Part shown: positions 1 through 8,179 of the stretch, one piece after another | Layout: each line of letters begins with the position of its first letter | Position numbering within the stretch: position 1 is the stretch's first letter | Assembly: GCA_021849075.1 (NCBI GenBank) | Contig: JAJZTH010000018.1 | Location: forward strand, 1-64,000 | DNA: 64,000 nt | Source: Pseudomonadota bacterium | GTDB taxonomy: Bacteria > Pseudomonadota > Alphaproteobacteria > Sphingomonadales > Sphingomonadaceae | Direction: 5' to 3' | Position numbers and translations under genes: made by a program | Notes under the pieces: generated by a model | Databases searched by the model: none | The model's input: only the letters and a program-made list of their open reading frames with translations | What the model was told of the DNA's origin: nothing

Positions 1-469
1 AGTCCTTTGCGGCTATGCTCATCTCGAGCAATGCCAGTCCATGCCATTGATCACTCCATCTCTCGCAAGGACGGCGTGAATCATAACATGCTGGTATTGC
101 TCAACAACTTTTGGATCGGGCTCTAAGATAAGCATTGGCGCTGACTATAACTGGACGGCGGAACATTGGATCGCGGTCGGTGGCCAATGCAAGGCGCGGC
201 GCACGGCCGCGAACGGCTATGGCCCATTGTCCGCAGATGGCGGCTGGGCCTATAAAAATTGCACGCCGTCCTGGCACAATCTGAACGCGCGCATCAACTG
301 GGAAGAACCGCTGGGTTATGAGCCGCTCCAGGTCAGCCTTTCGGTCAACAACGTAACGGGTTTCTCTGGCCCGGTCGGGGTTGGCAGCTCCTATAACTCA
401 TCGGGTTATTCGACATTCTACCCCACGACGCCGCGCAACATCTACTTGTCGTTGCGGCACAGCTTTTGA
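1..469 (+). pseudogene. TonB-dependent receptor, C-terminal remnant
   Basis: From about position 80 to 469 one frame encodes a beta-barrel-like tail (strand SKISIGADYNW, then NARINWE and SLSVNNVTG) ending in SLRHSF. A terminal Phe after alternating residues is the usual outer-membrane insertion signal of TonB-dependent receptors. In that frame there is a stop at 77-79. The preceding 1-123 reads better in another frame (HSISRKDGVNHNM, ending TAA at 121-123), so a frameshift near 80-125 is likely. The gene may therefore be broken, or this may be a sequencing error. The 5' part lies outside the window. It would have been the uptake receptor for the neighbouring catabolic genes (inference). Confidence 0.5.
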
Positions 470-564
470 GGGTCGTCGCCACCCGATATTTTCAGCCAGA
501 GCATTTTCGAAGCAGATGGCATCATCTGCTGGCTCGGAAAATGCGGAAAACAAAAAGAGAAATG

Positions 565-600
565 GAGCATGATCCGATCCAGAATGATCGGATTATGCTC
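565..600. repeat. Inverted repeat upstream of the carboxylesterase
   Basis: A 15-nt arm GAGCATGATCCGATC (565-579) pairs with GATCGGATTATGCTC (586-600) with one mismatch around a 6-nt loop. It lies in the 191-bp gap between the receptor remnant and the esterase. There is no T-run, so it is more likely an operator or dispersed palindrome than a terminator. Nothing else was recognised in this gap. Confidence 0.6.
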
Positions 601-660
601 TGGCATCGCGACGTGGGGGGCTGTGCACCCTGCGTCGCGACAAACCGACCGGAGAGATCG

Positions 661-2283
661 ATGCATTTCCCTCTACAGACCGATCGCCGCACGATGTTGA
701 AGATGGGCGCCCTGGCCATCGGCGCGCCCGCGCTGATCGGCTTGCGTGACGAAAGCGCCAGTCAGACGGCGATCGTAGAGACAAGATATGGCAAGCTGCG
801 CGGGGAGCAGGCGCGCGGCGCGGTCAGCTTTCGCGGCATCGCCTATGCGGCCGACACATCCGGGCCGAACCGGTTCATGCCGCCACGGCCCGTTGCGCCA
901 TGGGCTGGCGTGCGGGATGCGCTTGCTTATGGCGATCGCTGCATTCAGGCAGGGCGCTTCGGTCAGCCGCCGCGCCAACGCGGAGAGGCGCGTCCCCAAA
1001 GTGAAAATTGCTGCGTCCTCAATGTCTATACGCCGGATCTCAACCCGGGTGCAAAGCGCCCCGTCATGTTCTGGATGCATGGCGGCGGTTTTCGCAGTGG
1101 CGCGGGCGACGCGCCGGAACTGGACGGGGTGAATCTCGCCAAGGCCGGCGATGTGGTTGTCGTGACCATAAATCATCGGCTCAACCTGTTCGGCTATCTG
1201 ACGCTGGGCCATCTCGATCCCGATTTCGCCGATGCGGGCAATGTCGGTCAGCTGGACCTTGTGGCGGCGCTCCAATGGGTGCGGGACAATATCGCCGCTT
1301 TTGGCGGCGACCCCGGCAATGTCACCATCTTCGGCCAATCGGGCGGCGGGTCGAAAGTCGCGACGTTGATGATCATGCCGTCTGCGCGCGGTCTGTTTCA
1401 TCGGGCGATCAATCTGAGCGGACCCACTTTCTACACGATGGACCCTGCCGCCAATTGGGAACCGCTCTCCAACGCCTTCGTCCGTGAACTCGGCGTGGGT
1501 AAGGGCGACATCCGGCGATTGCAGCAGCTTCCGCCGCAACAGTTGCTGGCGGCGCATGGTGCGGCGGTCCGCGCGTTGAAGACTGACGATTTCCGGCCGG
1601 TCATCGATGGGCGCATCATTCCGCACGGTCCGTTGACGCAGGCCGGCCTGACGCTGAATGGCGATGTGCCGCTGATGATGGGGACGACCGATACTGAAGC
1701 GACGCTCTGGTTGCGCAACGAACCTGCCAATGCGACCGTCACGGATGCGCAGGTCAGGTCGCGGTTCATGCAACAGTTCGGGATGGACGATGCTCAGGCG
1801 GCGGCGCTGATCGCGGGCTATCGTCAGGATCCGCAAAATCATACGCCCTGGGATATACTGGCGTCCCTGTCGTCGGACACCATGTTCCGTGGCCGGATGT
1901 TGCTGGCCGCCGAAGCTCTGGCCAATGCGCGGACCTTGCCGGTCTATCTGTATAATTTCTGCTGGCGGATTCCGACCGATGGCGGGGTCTGGGGCGCGCC
2001 GCACGCCGTCGACATTCCTTTCGCGTTCGGCAATGTCGAAGCGCTGGTCGACCGGCTTGGCGGGGGAGTGCCGCCAATCGATGCGTCGAAAAATGTGATG
2101 GCGGCCTTCCTTGCCTTCGCGCGCACCGGCAACCCCAATAATGATCGCATGCCCAAATGGGATCCTTATGATGGCAAGCGCCGCGCGACCATGACCGTCA
2201 ACACGCAATGCGCGCAGGTTGACGACTATCGCGGCCATGGTCGTGTCGCCAGCCTGGGTCTGTTGAAACAGGATGCCTATTAA
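661..2283 (+). CDS. Type B carboxylesterase (COesterase family)
   Basis: 540 aa alpha/beta hydrolase that hydrolyses carboxylic esters. The oxyanion-hole motif HGGGF is at residues 140-144, the nucleophile elbow GQSGG has Ser227, the acid is probably Glu346 (DTEATLW), and the catalytic His is His448 in GAPHAVDIPF. NCCVLNVYTP matches the family's EDCLxLNVYTP signature. The start at 661 follows GGAGAG at a normal distance. An in-frame extension upstream to 466 has no ribosome site and looks untranslated. The N-terminus (TDRRTMLKMGALAIGAPALIG) resembles a twin-arginine signal, so export is likely. It is the first of three esterase-fold genes in the island and may release an acid from an ester substrate. 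Confidence 0.9.
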   Translation: MHFPLQTDRRTMLKMGALAIGAPALIGLRDESASQTAIVETRYGKLRGEQARGAVSFRGIAYAADTSGPNRFMPPRPVAPWAGVRDALAYGDRCIQAGRFGQPPRQRGEARPQSENCCVLNVYTPDLNPGAKRPVMFWMHGGGFRSGAGDAPELDGVNLAKAGDVVVVTINHRLNLFGYLTLGHLDPDFADAGNVGQLDLVAALQWVRDNIAAFGGDPGNVTIFGQSGGGSKVATLMIMPSARGLFHRAINLSGPTFYTMDPAANWEPLSNAFVRELGVGKGDIRRLQQLPPQQLLAAHGAAVRALKTDDFRPVIDGRIIPHGPLTQAGLTLNGDVPLMMGTTDTEATLWLRNEPANATVTDAQVRSRFMQQFGMDDAQAAALIAGYRQDPQNHTPWDILASLSSDTMFRGRMLLAAEALANARTLPVYLYNFCWRIPTDGGVWGAPHAVDIPFAFGNVEALVDRLGGGVPPIDASKNVMAAFLAFARTGNPNNDRMPKWDPYDGKRRATMTVNTQCAQVDDYRGHGRVASLGLLKQDAY

Positions 2284-2357
2284 TTGGAGACCGGCACCTT
2301 GTTCCACTATGTCGCTTGATTATTTGCGATTGAGATCGCTGCAATTCTATCGATAGG

Positions 2358-2753
2358 TCAGCCGGCGCTTTCGCGTTCCCAGACGAGAAAGCGTTGTGCG
2401 CCATCGGCCCGGCGCGGCGGCATCAGCGTCAGCCGTTCGCCATCCAGGATGAAGCGGCGTATCTGTTCGCCGCCAATTCTGTCCGCAATCAGGGCGGCGT
2501 CGACGGTCGTGATCAGCCGATCATCTTCGATCCTGAAATTGCCGCAATAGGAGGCATAGGCCCTTTTCTGACCCGCCGGCATTTCGGTGCGGCCATCGCA
2601 CAGGACCGCCATCATCCGGCCAGCGCCCGTCAGGACGAGCCGCCCCATCGGCTCTGGACCATAAGGCGGCGAAAGCAAGCCGCCGTCGGCATCCAAGGCG
2701 CTTGCTTCAACCAGCTTCCATGTGCCCATTAATTGCTCTGCGGCGATGCTCAT
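2358..2753 (-). CDS. Lipocalin-like domain protein
   Basis: 131 aa. It starts MSIAAEQLMGTWKLVEA, and the GTWxLVE opening followed by a beta-rich region with PYGPEPMGRLVL is typical of the small lipocalin-like domain family (Lipocalin_5). Such proteins often accompany catabolic enzymes but their ligand is not established. No signal peptide is visible. Its ATG overlaps the stop of the upstream tannase-family gene (ATGA at 2750-2753), indicating translational coupling. No catalytic role can be assigned. Confidence 0.75.
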   Translation of the reverse strand: MSIAAEQLMGTWKLVEASALDADGGLLSPPYGPEPMGRLVLTGAGRMMAVLCDGRTEMPAGQKRAYASYCGNFRIEDDRLITTVDAALIADRIGGEQIRRFILDGERLTLMPPRRADGAQRFLVWERESAG

Positions 2754-4360
2754 CGGCGGCTCCCTGCCTTCCCGTTGTTTTGACAGCTATAATTGACCGC
2801 AAGGGTCGGATCGCCCTTGCCGCGATAGCGGGCGATGGCAGGGTAGGGGCACCATGGCCGCTGCGCCTCTATGCCTTTGGCCGGGTCATTATCGCGATAG
2901 CGCGTGGCGATGATCTGCTGCGGGGCCTGTCCCTGTTCGACCCAGCGTTCCAGCGCGGCGAGCATGTCATGCTCGGGATCCTGGCTGGCGGCAGGATCAT
3001 TATGCGGGCCGCCGGCCGCATTGGGACCGATACCGCCGCTGCAATGATCCATGCCTGGTCCCATGAACAACCGATAGAAGGATAGGGTGCGCTCCACGCC
3101 ACCCATATTTGCCGCAACGCGGTCGAAATATAGGGGGGAGGCGGCCGGTCGGACGATAGGATCGTTCCAGCCGTGGAAATGGATCATCTTTCCGCCGCGA
3201 GCCGCAAATTTTGTCAGGTCATAATCCACCGCATCGACGGTGCGCCCCAGGTCGCGCCGCGAATGCGACCACACTGACGCCGGGTCCAGGGCGCGGAAAT
3301 CAATGTCGGTCTGTCCGTACAGGACATTGCCCATATAACCCAGCATATTGGCATATATCCATGCGCCGGTTGCCGGGCGGTCCGCCGGTCCCATCAAAAA
3401 CCGTTCCCAGTTCAGTTCAGAGCCGCGCGCCAATCCGGGATACAGGGACTTGCCTGCCGCGTCGGTCGGCCCGGAATAGATTTTGCGCACGGTGCCCACC
3501 TGTTGCGCCGTCAGGCAATCGTCACCATCAGCGCCTTTGCATTGCAGCCGGCCGGGATCGAAGGTGCAGCGCGCCGGATCGCTCAGATAGCCGTTCATGC
3601 CCCCACAGGATTTCAATACGGCCTGATTGAGCAGGCGGAGTTTGCCGGCTGACAGCCAGCCGCCGGGGGCGGAGACGGCCTGCTGCGTCCACAGATAGCT
3701 GGTGATCTGGCCCGACTGGTCCCAGCCCGGCGCACCGACCAATATACCGTCATAATCGTCCGGGAAACGCTGCGCCTCCATCATGGCGGACGTGCCGCCC
3801 TTCGAACAGCCCAGAAAATAGGAATGTTTGGCCGCAATGCCATAATAAGCGGTCACGATCTGCTTGGCCGCGATCGCCGTCAGATGGTGCGCCCGCCATG
3901 CCCAGTCCGTCACGCGCTCGGGCTGGTGCAAGGCCCAACCGGACTGCGAGCCGGTGGAAACATGGCCGGCGTCGGTGCTTGATACCGCATAACCGCGCTG
4001 AAAGGGCGGCATCATCTCGTCGAACATGATCGATCCGCTGAACGCGCCATTGCCAACGCCGGCATATCGGCCATTCCATGTCGCCTTTGGCGGCAGCCAG
4101 AGTTCGAACTGGATTTGGGATCCGGAAACCGGTTCGATCAGACCTTTCACCCGGCATAATGGCTTATCGAGCGTCAGCGGCGTGCGATGGCCGATATTGG
4201 CGATGTGGAGCGTATCGCGCACGTCATTGACTTCATAAACCAGCGCCTCTCCGAAGCGACTGCCGATCAGGGCGTCGCATTCCGACGCTGCTGCGGGCGT
4301 CGTCACGAAAAGGCCGGCACTGGCAATTGCTGCAAGGGAAGAAAGGTGGCGGCGATGCAT
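2750..4360 (-). CDS. Tannase/feruloyl esterase family alpha/beta hydrolase
   Basis: 536 aa secreted esterase. The N-terminal signal peptide (LSSLAAIASAGLFVTTPAAA) is cleaved near residue 26. The nucleophile motif is GCSKGG with Cys185-Ser186. A downstream HGWNDPIV supplies the Asp and GMDHCSGG supplies the His. The adjacent Cys residues match the CS-D-HC disulfide-supported triad of tannases and feruloyl esterases. The start at 4360 was chosen because it gives the signal peptide and follows GGAGAG; longer in-frame starts run across the regulator's control region. It is coupled to the lipocalin-like gene and divergent from the GntR regulator. Substrate is unknown, but an ester-linked acid is expected. 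Confidence 0.88.
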   Translation of the reverse strand: MHRRHLSSLAAIASAGLFVTTPAAASECDALIGSRFGEALVYEVNDVRDTLHIANIGHRTPLTLDKPLCRVKGLIEPVSGSQIQFELWLPPKATWNGRYAGVGNGAFSGSIMFDEMMPPFQRGYAVSSTDAGHVSTGSQSGWALHQPERVTDWAWRAHHLTAIAAKQIVTAYYGIAAKHSYFLGCSKGGTSAMMEAQRFPDDYDGILVGAPGWDQSGQITSYLWTQQAVSAPGGWLSAGKLRLLNQAVLKSCGGMNGYLSDPARCTFDPGRLQCKGADGDDCLTAQQVGTVRKIYSGPTDAAGKSLYPGLARGSELNWERFLMGPADRPATGAWIYANMLGYMGNVLYGQTDIDFRALDPASVWSHSRRDLGRTVDAVDYDLTKFAARGGKMIHFHGWNDPIVRPAASPLYFDRVAANMGGVERTLSFYRLFMGPGMDHCSGGIGPNAAGGPHNDPAASQDPEHDMLAALERWVEQGQAPQQIIATRYRDNDPAKGIEAQRPWCPYPAIARYRGKGDPTLAVNYSCQNNGKAGSRR

Positions 4361-4444
4361 GGAAGTCGCTCTCCTGATCAGGATGCCCCGTGTCTTTGCG
4401 CAGGCGAACAGGTCGCTGCGATGCCGGGATCGGCTCATCAATAT

Positions 4445-4459
4445 ATTGGTCGAACCATT
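4445..4459. promoter_or_regulatory. Candidate GntR/FCD operator
   Basis: ATTGGTCGAACCATT has TGGT/ACCA arms separated by 3 nt, the spacing used by FCD-type GntR regulators such as PdhR and LldR (TGGTnnnACCA). It lies in the divergent gap between the tannase-family gene and the regulator, so it could control both. Related sites occur at 8101, 16559-16589 and 21241. Confidence 0.55.
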
Positions 4460-4608
4460 ATGTCCACCGAGCTTTGCGATCCAGCAAACAATGGCCGCGG
4501 CGATAATGTCAGCTACAGTACCATTGCACTTTTTACAGACGAGCTTACGCTGTTGCGTCAGGGCAGACGGCCGGTTTGCGCCAAGCCTGTTTGTCATGTG
4601 CCGGGAGG

Positions 4609-5409
4609 ATGCTGATTACGAAGGAACTTAAGGCCGTAAGCGGAGAGCCGAAGGCGCCAATTTTGAAACAATTGCACCAGGAAGCGCGGCGCGAATCCTC
4701 GACGGTTTCGCACACGCTGGCCGGGCGGCTGCAAAGCGCGATTCTGGCTGGCGATATCCCGGTCGGCAGTTCGCTGGGCAGCGAACGCTATCTGATGACG
4801 AAATATGATTGCAGCCGCGCCAGCGTGCGTGAGGCGTTGAGGGTGCTGCGCGGGCAGGGATTGATAGAGGTCAAGCGCGGCCGAAAGGGGGGCTGGTTCA
4901 TCTCCAACCCTTCCCAGGACCCGATCGTCCAGTCGCTCGACCGGCTGATACAGGGGGAGGCGTTCCGCTGGATCGACCTGGTCAACGCCCGCGAAGCGAT
5001 CGAGGCCGCCGCCGCCGTGCAGGCCGCGCAATTCCCCGATGAAGAGAAGCTGGCGAAACTGCGGGAAGTGAATGAGGAATGCGAACGCAGCGTTCACGAC
5101 ATGGAGGCTTTTGTCGACGCCAATTTGCGCTGGCATCTGGCGCTGGCGGAAGCGAGCGGGAACCCGCTGTTCGTCGCGTTCCTGACCTCCATTTCCAAGG
5201 CCATGCATCTTGCGACCGAATTGGAGGAGTTTGACGCATCGGTGCGCAAGGCTGTGGTCGGCATTCACTGGCAGATTTACAACGCCATTCGGGATGGCGA
5301 CCCCGCAGCGGCGCAGCGGCGGACGCTGCGCCATCTGGGCGCCTATCGCGTGAAACTGGAAACGGTCGAAGCATTGCCTGTCCCTGATCAGGCCGACGCC
5401 GACGATTGA
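4609..5409 (+). CDS. GntR-family transcriptional regulator, FCD subfamily
   Basis: 266 aa. A winged-helix DNA-binding domain occupies about residues 30-105 (SERYLMTKYDCSRASVREALRVLRGQGLIEVKRGRKGGWFI in pattern). An all-helical FCD ligand domain follows, with Asp/His positions likely to bind a metal (ANLRWHLALAEASGNP, then the helix holding IHWQIYNAIRDGD). FCD regulators sense organic acids or acyl-CoAs and usually repress catabolic genes. The ATG at 4609 directly abuts GGGAGG, and a TTG at 4576 is also in frame, so the start is uncertain. It is divergent from the tannase gene and is the obvious candidate controller of the island. Confidence 0.9.
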   Translation: MLITKELKAVSGEPKAPILKQLHQEARRESSTVSHTLAGRLQSAILAGDIPVGSSLGSERYLMTKYDCSRASVREALRVLRGQGLIEVKRGRKGGWFISNPSQDPIVQSLDRLIQGEAFRWIDLVNAREAIEAAAAVQAAQFPDEEKLAKLREVNEECERSVHDMEAFVDANLRWHLALAEASGNPLFVAFLTSISKAMHLATELEEFDASVRKAVVGIHWQIYNAIRDGDPAAAQRRTLRHLGAYRVKLETVEALPVPDQADADD

Positions 5410-5445
5410 GCGGCGGGACTGTTTCGTCACACGCTATCCAAGAAA

Positions 5446-5613
5446 CTGTTTGGAAAATGCGCGAAAGAGCGCATTTTCGTCGCGGCACCGGCCCACACCC
5501 CCACCCGACCGCCCATCAGGATACCATGTCTGGGCGGTCGGGTGGGTTCAAACGAGTCACGTGCCTCGTTTGAAGGGCCGGTGCGGATGCGCCAGAGGCG
5601 CATTTCCAAACAG
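5446..5613. repeat. Nested palindromic repeat element, copy A
   Basis: 168 bp bounded by CTGTTTGGAAA and TTTCCAAACAG. Inside are a small end hairpin (TGCGCgaaagaGCGCA), GC-rich arms GGCACCGGCCC and GGGCCGGTGC, and a 16-bp perfect core stem (5500-5515 with 5531-5546) around a 15-nt loop. On the right of the core is a sub-hairpin TTCAAACGAG/CTCGTTTGAA. It sits between convergent genes and ends 3 bp before the BKACE stop codon, so it may also act as a terminator. Copies B and C are at 40963 and 50542. Confidence 0.85.
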
Positions 5614-5616
5614 CCC

Positions 5617-6543
5617 CTAGAATGTCACGCGATCGCCACCCTTTAGCGCCAGCATCTCGCGGGCTTCGTCGGGGGAGGCGATGGCGTACCCCAGACCTTC
5701 CACGATCTCGCGCACCTTGCGCACCTGTTCGGCGTTTGACGCGGCGAGTTTGCCACGGCTGATGAACAGCGAATCTTCCAGGCCGACGCGGACATTGCCG
5801 CCCATGGTGGCGGCCGCTGCGGCAAGCGGCATCTGCGCTCCGCCAGCGCCCAGAACCGACCACTGATACTGGTCGCCGAACAATCGGTCTGCGGTGCGCT
5901 TCATGAAGATAAGATTGTCTATTTCCGGCCCGATCCCGCCCAATATGCCAAAGATGAACTGGATGAAGATAGGCGCCTTGAACAATCCCTGATCCATGCA
6001 GAATTTGAGATTATAGAGGTGGCCGACATCATAGCATTCATGTTCGAACTTGATGTCCAGTTCGCCCAATTCCCGCGCAACCTTGGCGATGTCGGCAAAG
6101 GTGTTGCGGAAAATATAGCTGTCCGAATTGCGGACATAGGCTTCCTCCCATTCATATTTCCAGTCGTCATAGCGGGTGGCGAGCGGGTGGAAGGCGAAAT
6201 TCATCGATCCCATGTTGAGCGAGCACATTTCCGGCGAAGCCCGCTTCGCCGGGGCCATGCGGTCGTCAATCGTGGTCAGCAACGATCCACCGGTGGATAT
6301 GTTGATGACGGCGTTGGTCGATTGCTTGATCGTCGGCAGGAACGCCATGAAATGATCGGGGTCCAGCGATACGGACCCATCCGCCGGATTGCGGGCGTGC
6401 AGATGCAGCACCGCCGCCCCTGCCTCGGCCGCCTCTATGGCCTGATGGGCAATATCTTCTGCCGTGAAAGGCAGGGCGTCCGACATGGTCGGCGTATGAA
6501 TGGCGCCGGTTACGGCGCAGGTGATGATGACCTTCTTGGCCAT
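5617..6543 (-). CDS. Beta-keto acid cleavage enzyme (BKACE, DUF849)
   Basis: 308 aa TIM-barrel enzyme that condenses a beta-keto acid with acetyl-CoA to give a CoA ester plus acetoacetate (family knowledge). It starts KKVIITCAVTGAIHTPTMS, and HLHAR carries the Zn-binding His pair. GGNVRVGLEDSLF near the C-terminus is the family's conserved GLED block. Start 6543 follows GGGAG at 8 nt; a GTG nine bases upstream overlaps that site and is less likely. It is the last gene of the minus-strand run after the CitE-like and MaoC genes. The specific keto acid is unknown. Confidence 0.9.
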   Translation of the reverse strand: MAKKVIITCAVTGAIHTPTMSDALPFTAEDIAHQAIEAAEAGAAVLHLHARNPADGSVSLDPDHFMAFLPTIKQSTNAVINISTGGSLLTTIDDRMAPAKRASPEMCSLNMGSMNFAFHPLATRYDDWKYEWEEAYVRNSDSYIFRNTFADIAKVARELGELDIKFEHECYDVGHLYNLKFCMDQGLFKAPIFIQFIFGILGGIGPEIDNLIFMKRTADRLFGDQYQWSVLGAGGAQMPLAAAAATMGGNVRVGLEDSLFISRGKLAASNAEQVRKVREIVEGLGYAIASPDEAREMLALKGGDRVTF

Positions 6544-6580
6544 GGCAACCACTCCCTTATCTATTTGATTTTGCGTTATG

Positions 6581-7474
6581 TCATGCCGTCATATGGGCAT
6601 CGCTCAGGGCCAGGATATGCCGGGCCTGCTTAAGGTGCGGCATGTCCAGCATCTTGCCGTCCAGGGCCACGACGCCGGCGTCGGGCGCGGCGGCAAAGGC
6701 GGCGACCACCTGCTGCGACCAGGCTATTTCGTCGCTGGTCGGGCTGAAGGCGGCGTTGATGATCTCCACCTGATCGGGGTGAATGGCGAAACGGCCGGTA
6801 AAGCCTTCGCGGCGTGACGCCAGCGAATCGCGCTTCAACCCGTCCAGATCGCGAAAGTCGGGATAGACCGTGTCGATCGCTTCCACGCCGCAGGCTTTGG
6901 CCGCCATCAGCGTCAGGCTGCGCGCGACGCGATAGCTGAGGGACAGCCGGCCGTCGTCATCCTTGTTGCTGCTGGCGCCCAATGCTGAACTCAGGTCTTC
7001 CGCCCCCCATGTGATGCCGAACAGCCGGGGCAGCGCCGCGTCTGGATAGTGGTGCAGCGTCAGTGGCGCTCGCGCGGTTTCCGTCGCCACGGGCATGATC
7101 GGGATGCTGCCGGGGGCGATATCGTCGCGAATTTCCAGCGCGTCGAGATACAGGCTCAATTGTGCGACGTCGGCTGGCGATTGCGCCTTGGGCAGCAATA
7201 TGCCGGCGGGTCGCCCCGCGACGATCGCGGCCAGATCATGCAGGGCGTCTGGCGTATCGATCGGGTTGATCCGCACCCAATAGGCCATCTTGTCCGCCCG
7301 CGCACCGTCCCGCAACAGCGTGGCGACGGTTTCGCGGGCGATCGCCTTGCGCGCCTGTGCGACCGAATCTTCCAGGTCCAGAACGATGGCGTCCGCGCCC
7401 GACGCGCGCGACTTTTCGATCTTGCGTTCGCTGTCGCCCGGAACGAACAGGATGGAACGGACCGGCGCGCTCAT
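6581..7474 (-). CDS. CitE-like CoA lyase (HpcH/HpaI superfamily)
   Basis: 297 aa. Family members cleave citryl-, malyl- or citramalyl-CoA. FVPGDSERKIEKS at the N-terminus, AIVLDLEDSV (metal-binding acidic residues), the RINPIDT arginine and FGITWGAEDLS are all characteristic. The start at 7474 overlaps the MaoC stop in an ATGA, so it is coupled to the hydratase. A MaoC hydratase directly followed by a CitE lyase is the pairing found in itaconate degradation (itaconyl-CoA hydratase plus citramalyl-CoA lyase). That makes citramalyl-CoA a reasonable substrate, but malyl-type substrates are possible. Confidence 0.88.
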   Translation of the reverse strand: MSAPVRSILFVPGDSERKIEKSRASGADAIVLDLEDSVAQARKAIARETVATLLRDGARADKMAYWVRINPIDTPDALHDLAAIVAGRPAGILLPKAQSPADVAQLSLYLDALEIRDDIAPGSIPIMPVATETARAPLTLHHYPDAALPRLFGITWGAEDLSSALGASSNKDDDGRLSLSYRVARSLTLMAAKACGVEAIDTVYPDFRDLDGLKRDSLASRREGFTGRFAIHPDQVEIINAAFSPTSDEIAWSQQVVAAFAAAPDAGVVALDGKMLDMPHLKQARHILALSDAHMTA

Positions 7475-7929
7475 GCCTGCGGTTTCCGCATCATCAGGGC
7501 GGAACGCTGGCAATGGCCGACCAATATATTGTCCTGATTATAGGCGCGATGCAGGAAAGTGACGATGCCCTGATCGGGCTTCGACCGGCTTTCGCGCAGG
7601 GACAGGACCTCGGTTTCCGCGCGGATCGTGTCGCCATGAAAGACCGGGGCGGGAAAGCGCACCTCGTCCATGCCCAGATTGGCGATGGTCGTCCCCAATG
7701 TGGTGTCGCCGACCGACAGGCCGATCATCAGGCCGAAGGTGAAGCCGCTGTTGACGATTCGCTGCCCGAACGGCGAATGTTCGCGGCAATAATGTTCATC
7801 CAGATGCAGCGCCGCCGGGTTGCAGGTCGCGCTGCTGTACCAGACATTGTCCGCTTCGGTGACGGTGCGCCGCATGCTGGGCACGAACTGCTGACCCACT
7901 TCGAACTCATCGAAATATAATCCCGGCAT
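7471..7929 (-). CDS. MaoC-like enoyl-CoA hydratase
   Basis: 152 aa hot-dog fold protein. DNVWYSSATCNPAALHLDEHY contains the catalytic Asp/His arrangement of MaoC hydratases, followed by RIVNSGFTFGLMIGLSVGD. It is expected to hydrate an unsaturated acyl-CoA, possibly itaconyl- or mesaconyl-CoA given the coupled CitE-like lyase downstream. The start follows AGGACGAGGA. It is divergent from the CaiB gene, with a 250-bp control region between them that holds at least one operator-like site. Confidence 0.85.
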   Translation of the reverse strand: MPGLYFDEFEVGQQFVPSMRRTVTEADNVWYSSATCNPAALHLDEHYCREHSPFGQRIVNSGFTFGLMIGLSVGDTTLGTTIANLGMDEVRFPAPVFHGDTIRAETEVLSLRESRSKPDQGIVTFLHRAYNQDNILVGHCQRSALMMRKPQA

Positions 7930-7944
7930 ATCCTCGTCCTAAAA

Positions 7945-7971
7945 TATCAGTCCATTTATATATGGGATATG
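7945..7971. promoter_or_regulatory. Weak operator-like palindrome in divergent gap
   Basis: An AT-rich imperfect palindrome (ATATC..CCAT with ATGGGATAT) directly upstream of the MaoC gene. On the minus strand it reads ATAAATGGACTGA, resembling the AAATGGTCTGACC site at 21241 but lacking the second half. It may be a degenerate operator or part of the promoter. Confidence 0.3.
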
Positions 7972-8100
7972 CATTCGCGAATTTCTGCGCAAGCGGAAAA
8001 GGCGAACGCCCCTACAACCGGTCAGGAACCGGGCGGCCATGCCGGCTCTCCTGCATGAAGCAGAAAAAAACGGGATTGCGGCGGCAAGCGCTGGACAAAA

Positions 8101-8116
8101 AAGGTTAGACCAATAT
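8101..8116. promoter_or_regulatory. Candidate GntR/FCD operator
   Basis: AAGGTTAGACCAATAT; on the minus strand ATATTGGTCTAACCTT, which closely matches the site at 4445 (ATATTGGTCGAACCAT). It lies 64 bp before the CaiB start in the divergent control region with the MaoC gene. Confidence 0.5.
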
Positions 8117-8179
8117 ATTCAACCGCCATACGACGGGCTATGCGTCGTTCGCCGATGAAGAATAGGAGGGGTGTGGAGC

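Noticed and set aside
673..2307. Long open frame on the minus strand opposite the carboxylesterase (544 codons), and similar long frames opposite other genes (for example 8138-9475, 10585-11991, 27622-29526, 49298-51529, 53792-56140, 57105-59072)
   Set aside because: They are antisense shadows of high-GC genes: no ribosome sites, arginine/histidine/proline-rich composition and no recognisable motifs, whereas the opposite strand has clear families.
4576..4608. TTG start at 4576 for the GntR regulator
   Set aside because: No ribosome site and no similarity to the family N-terminus before residue 12; the ATG at 4609 is better, although its Shine-Dalgarno is very close.
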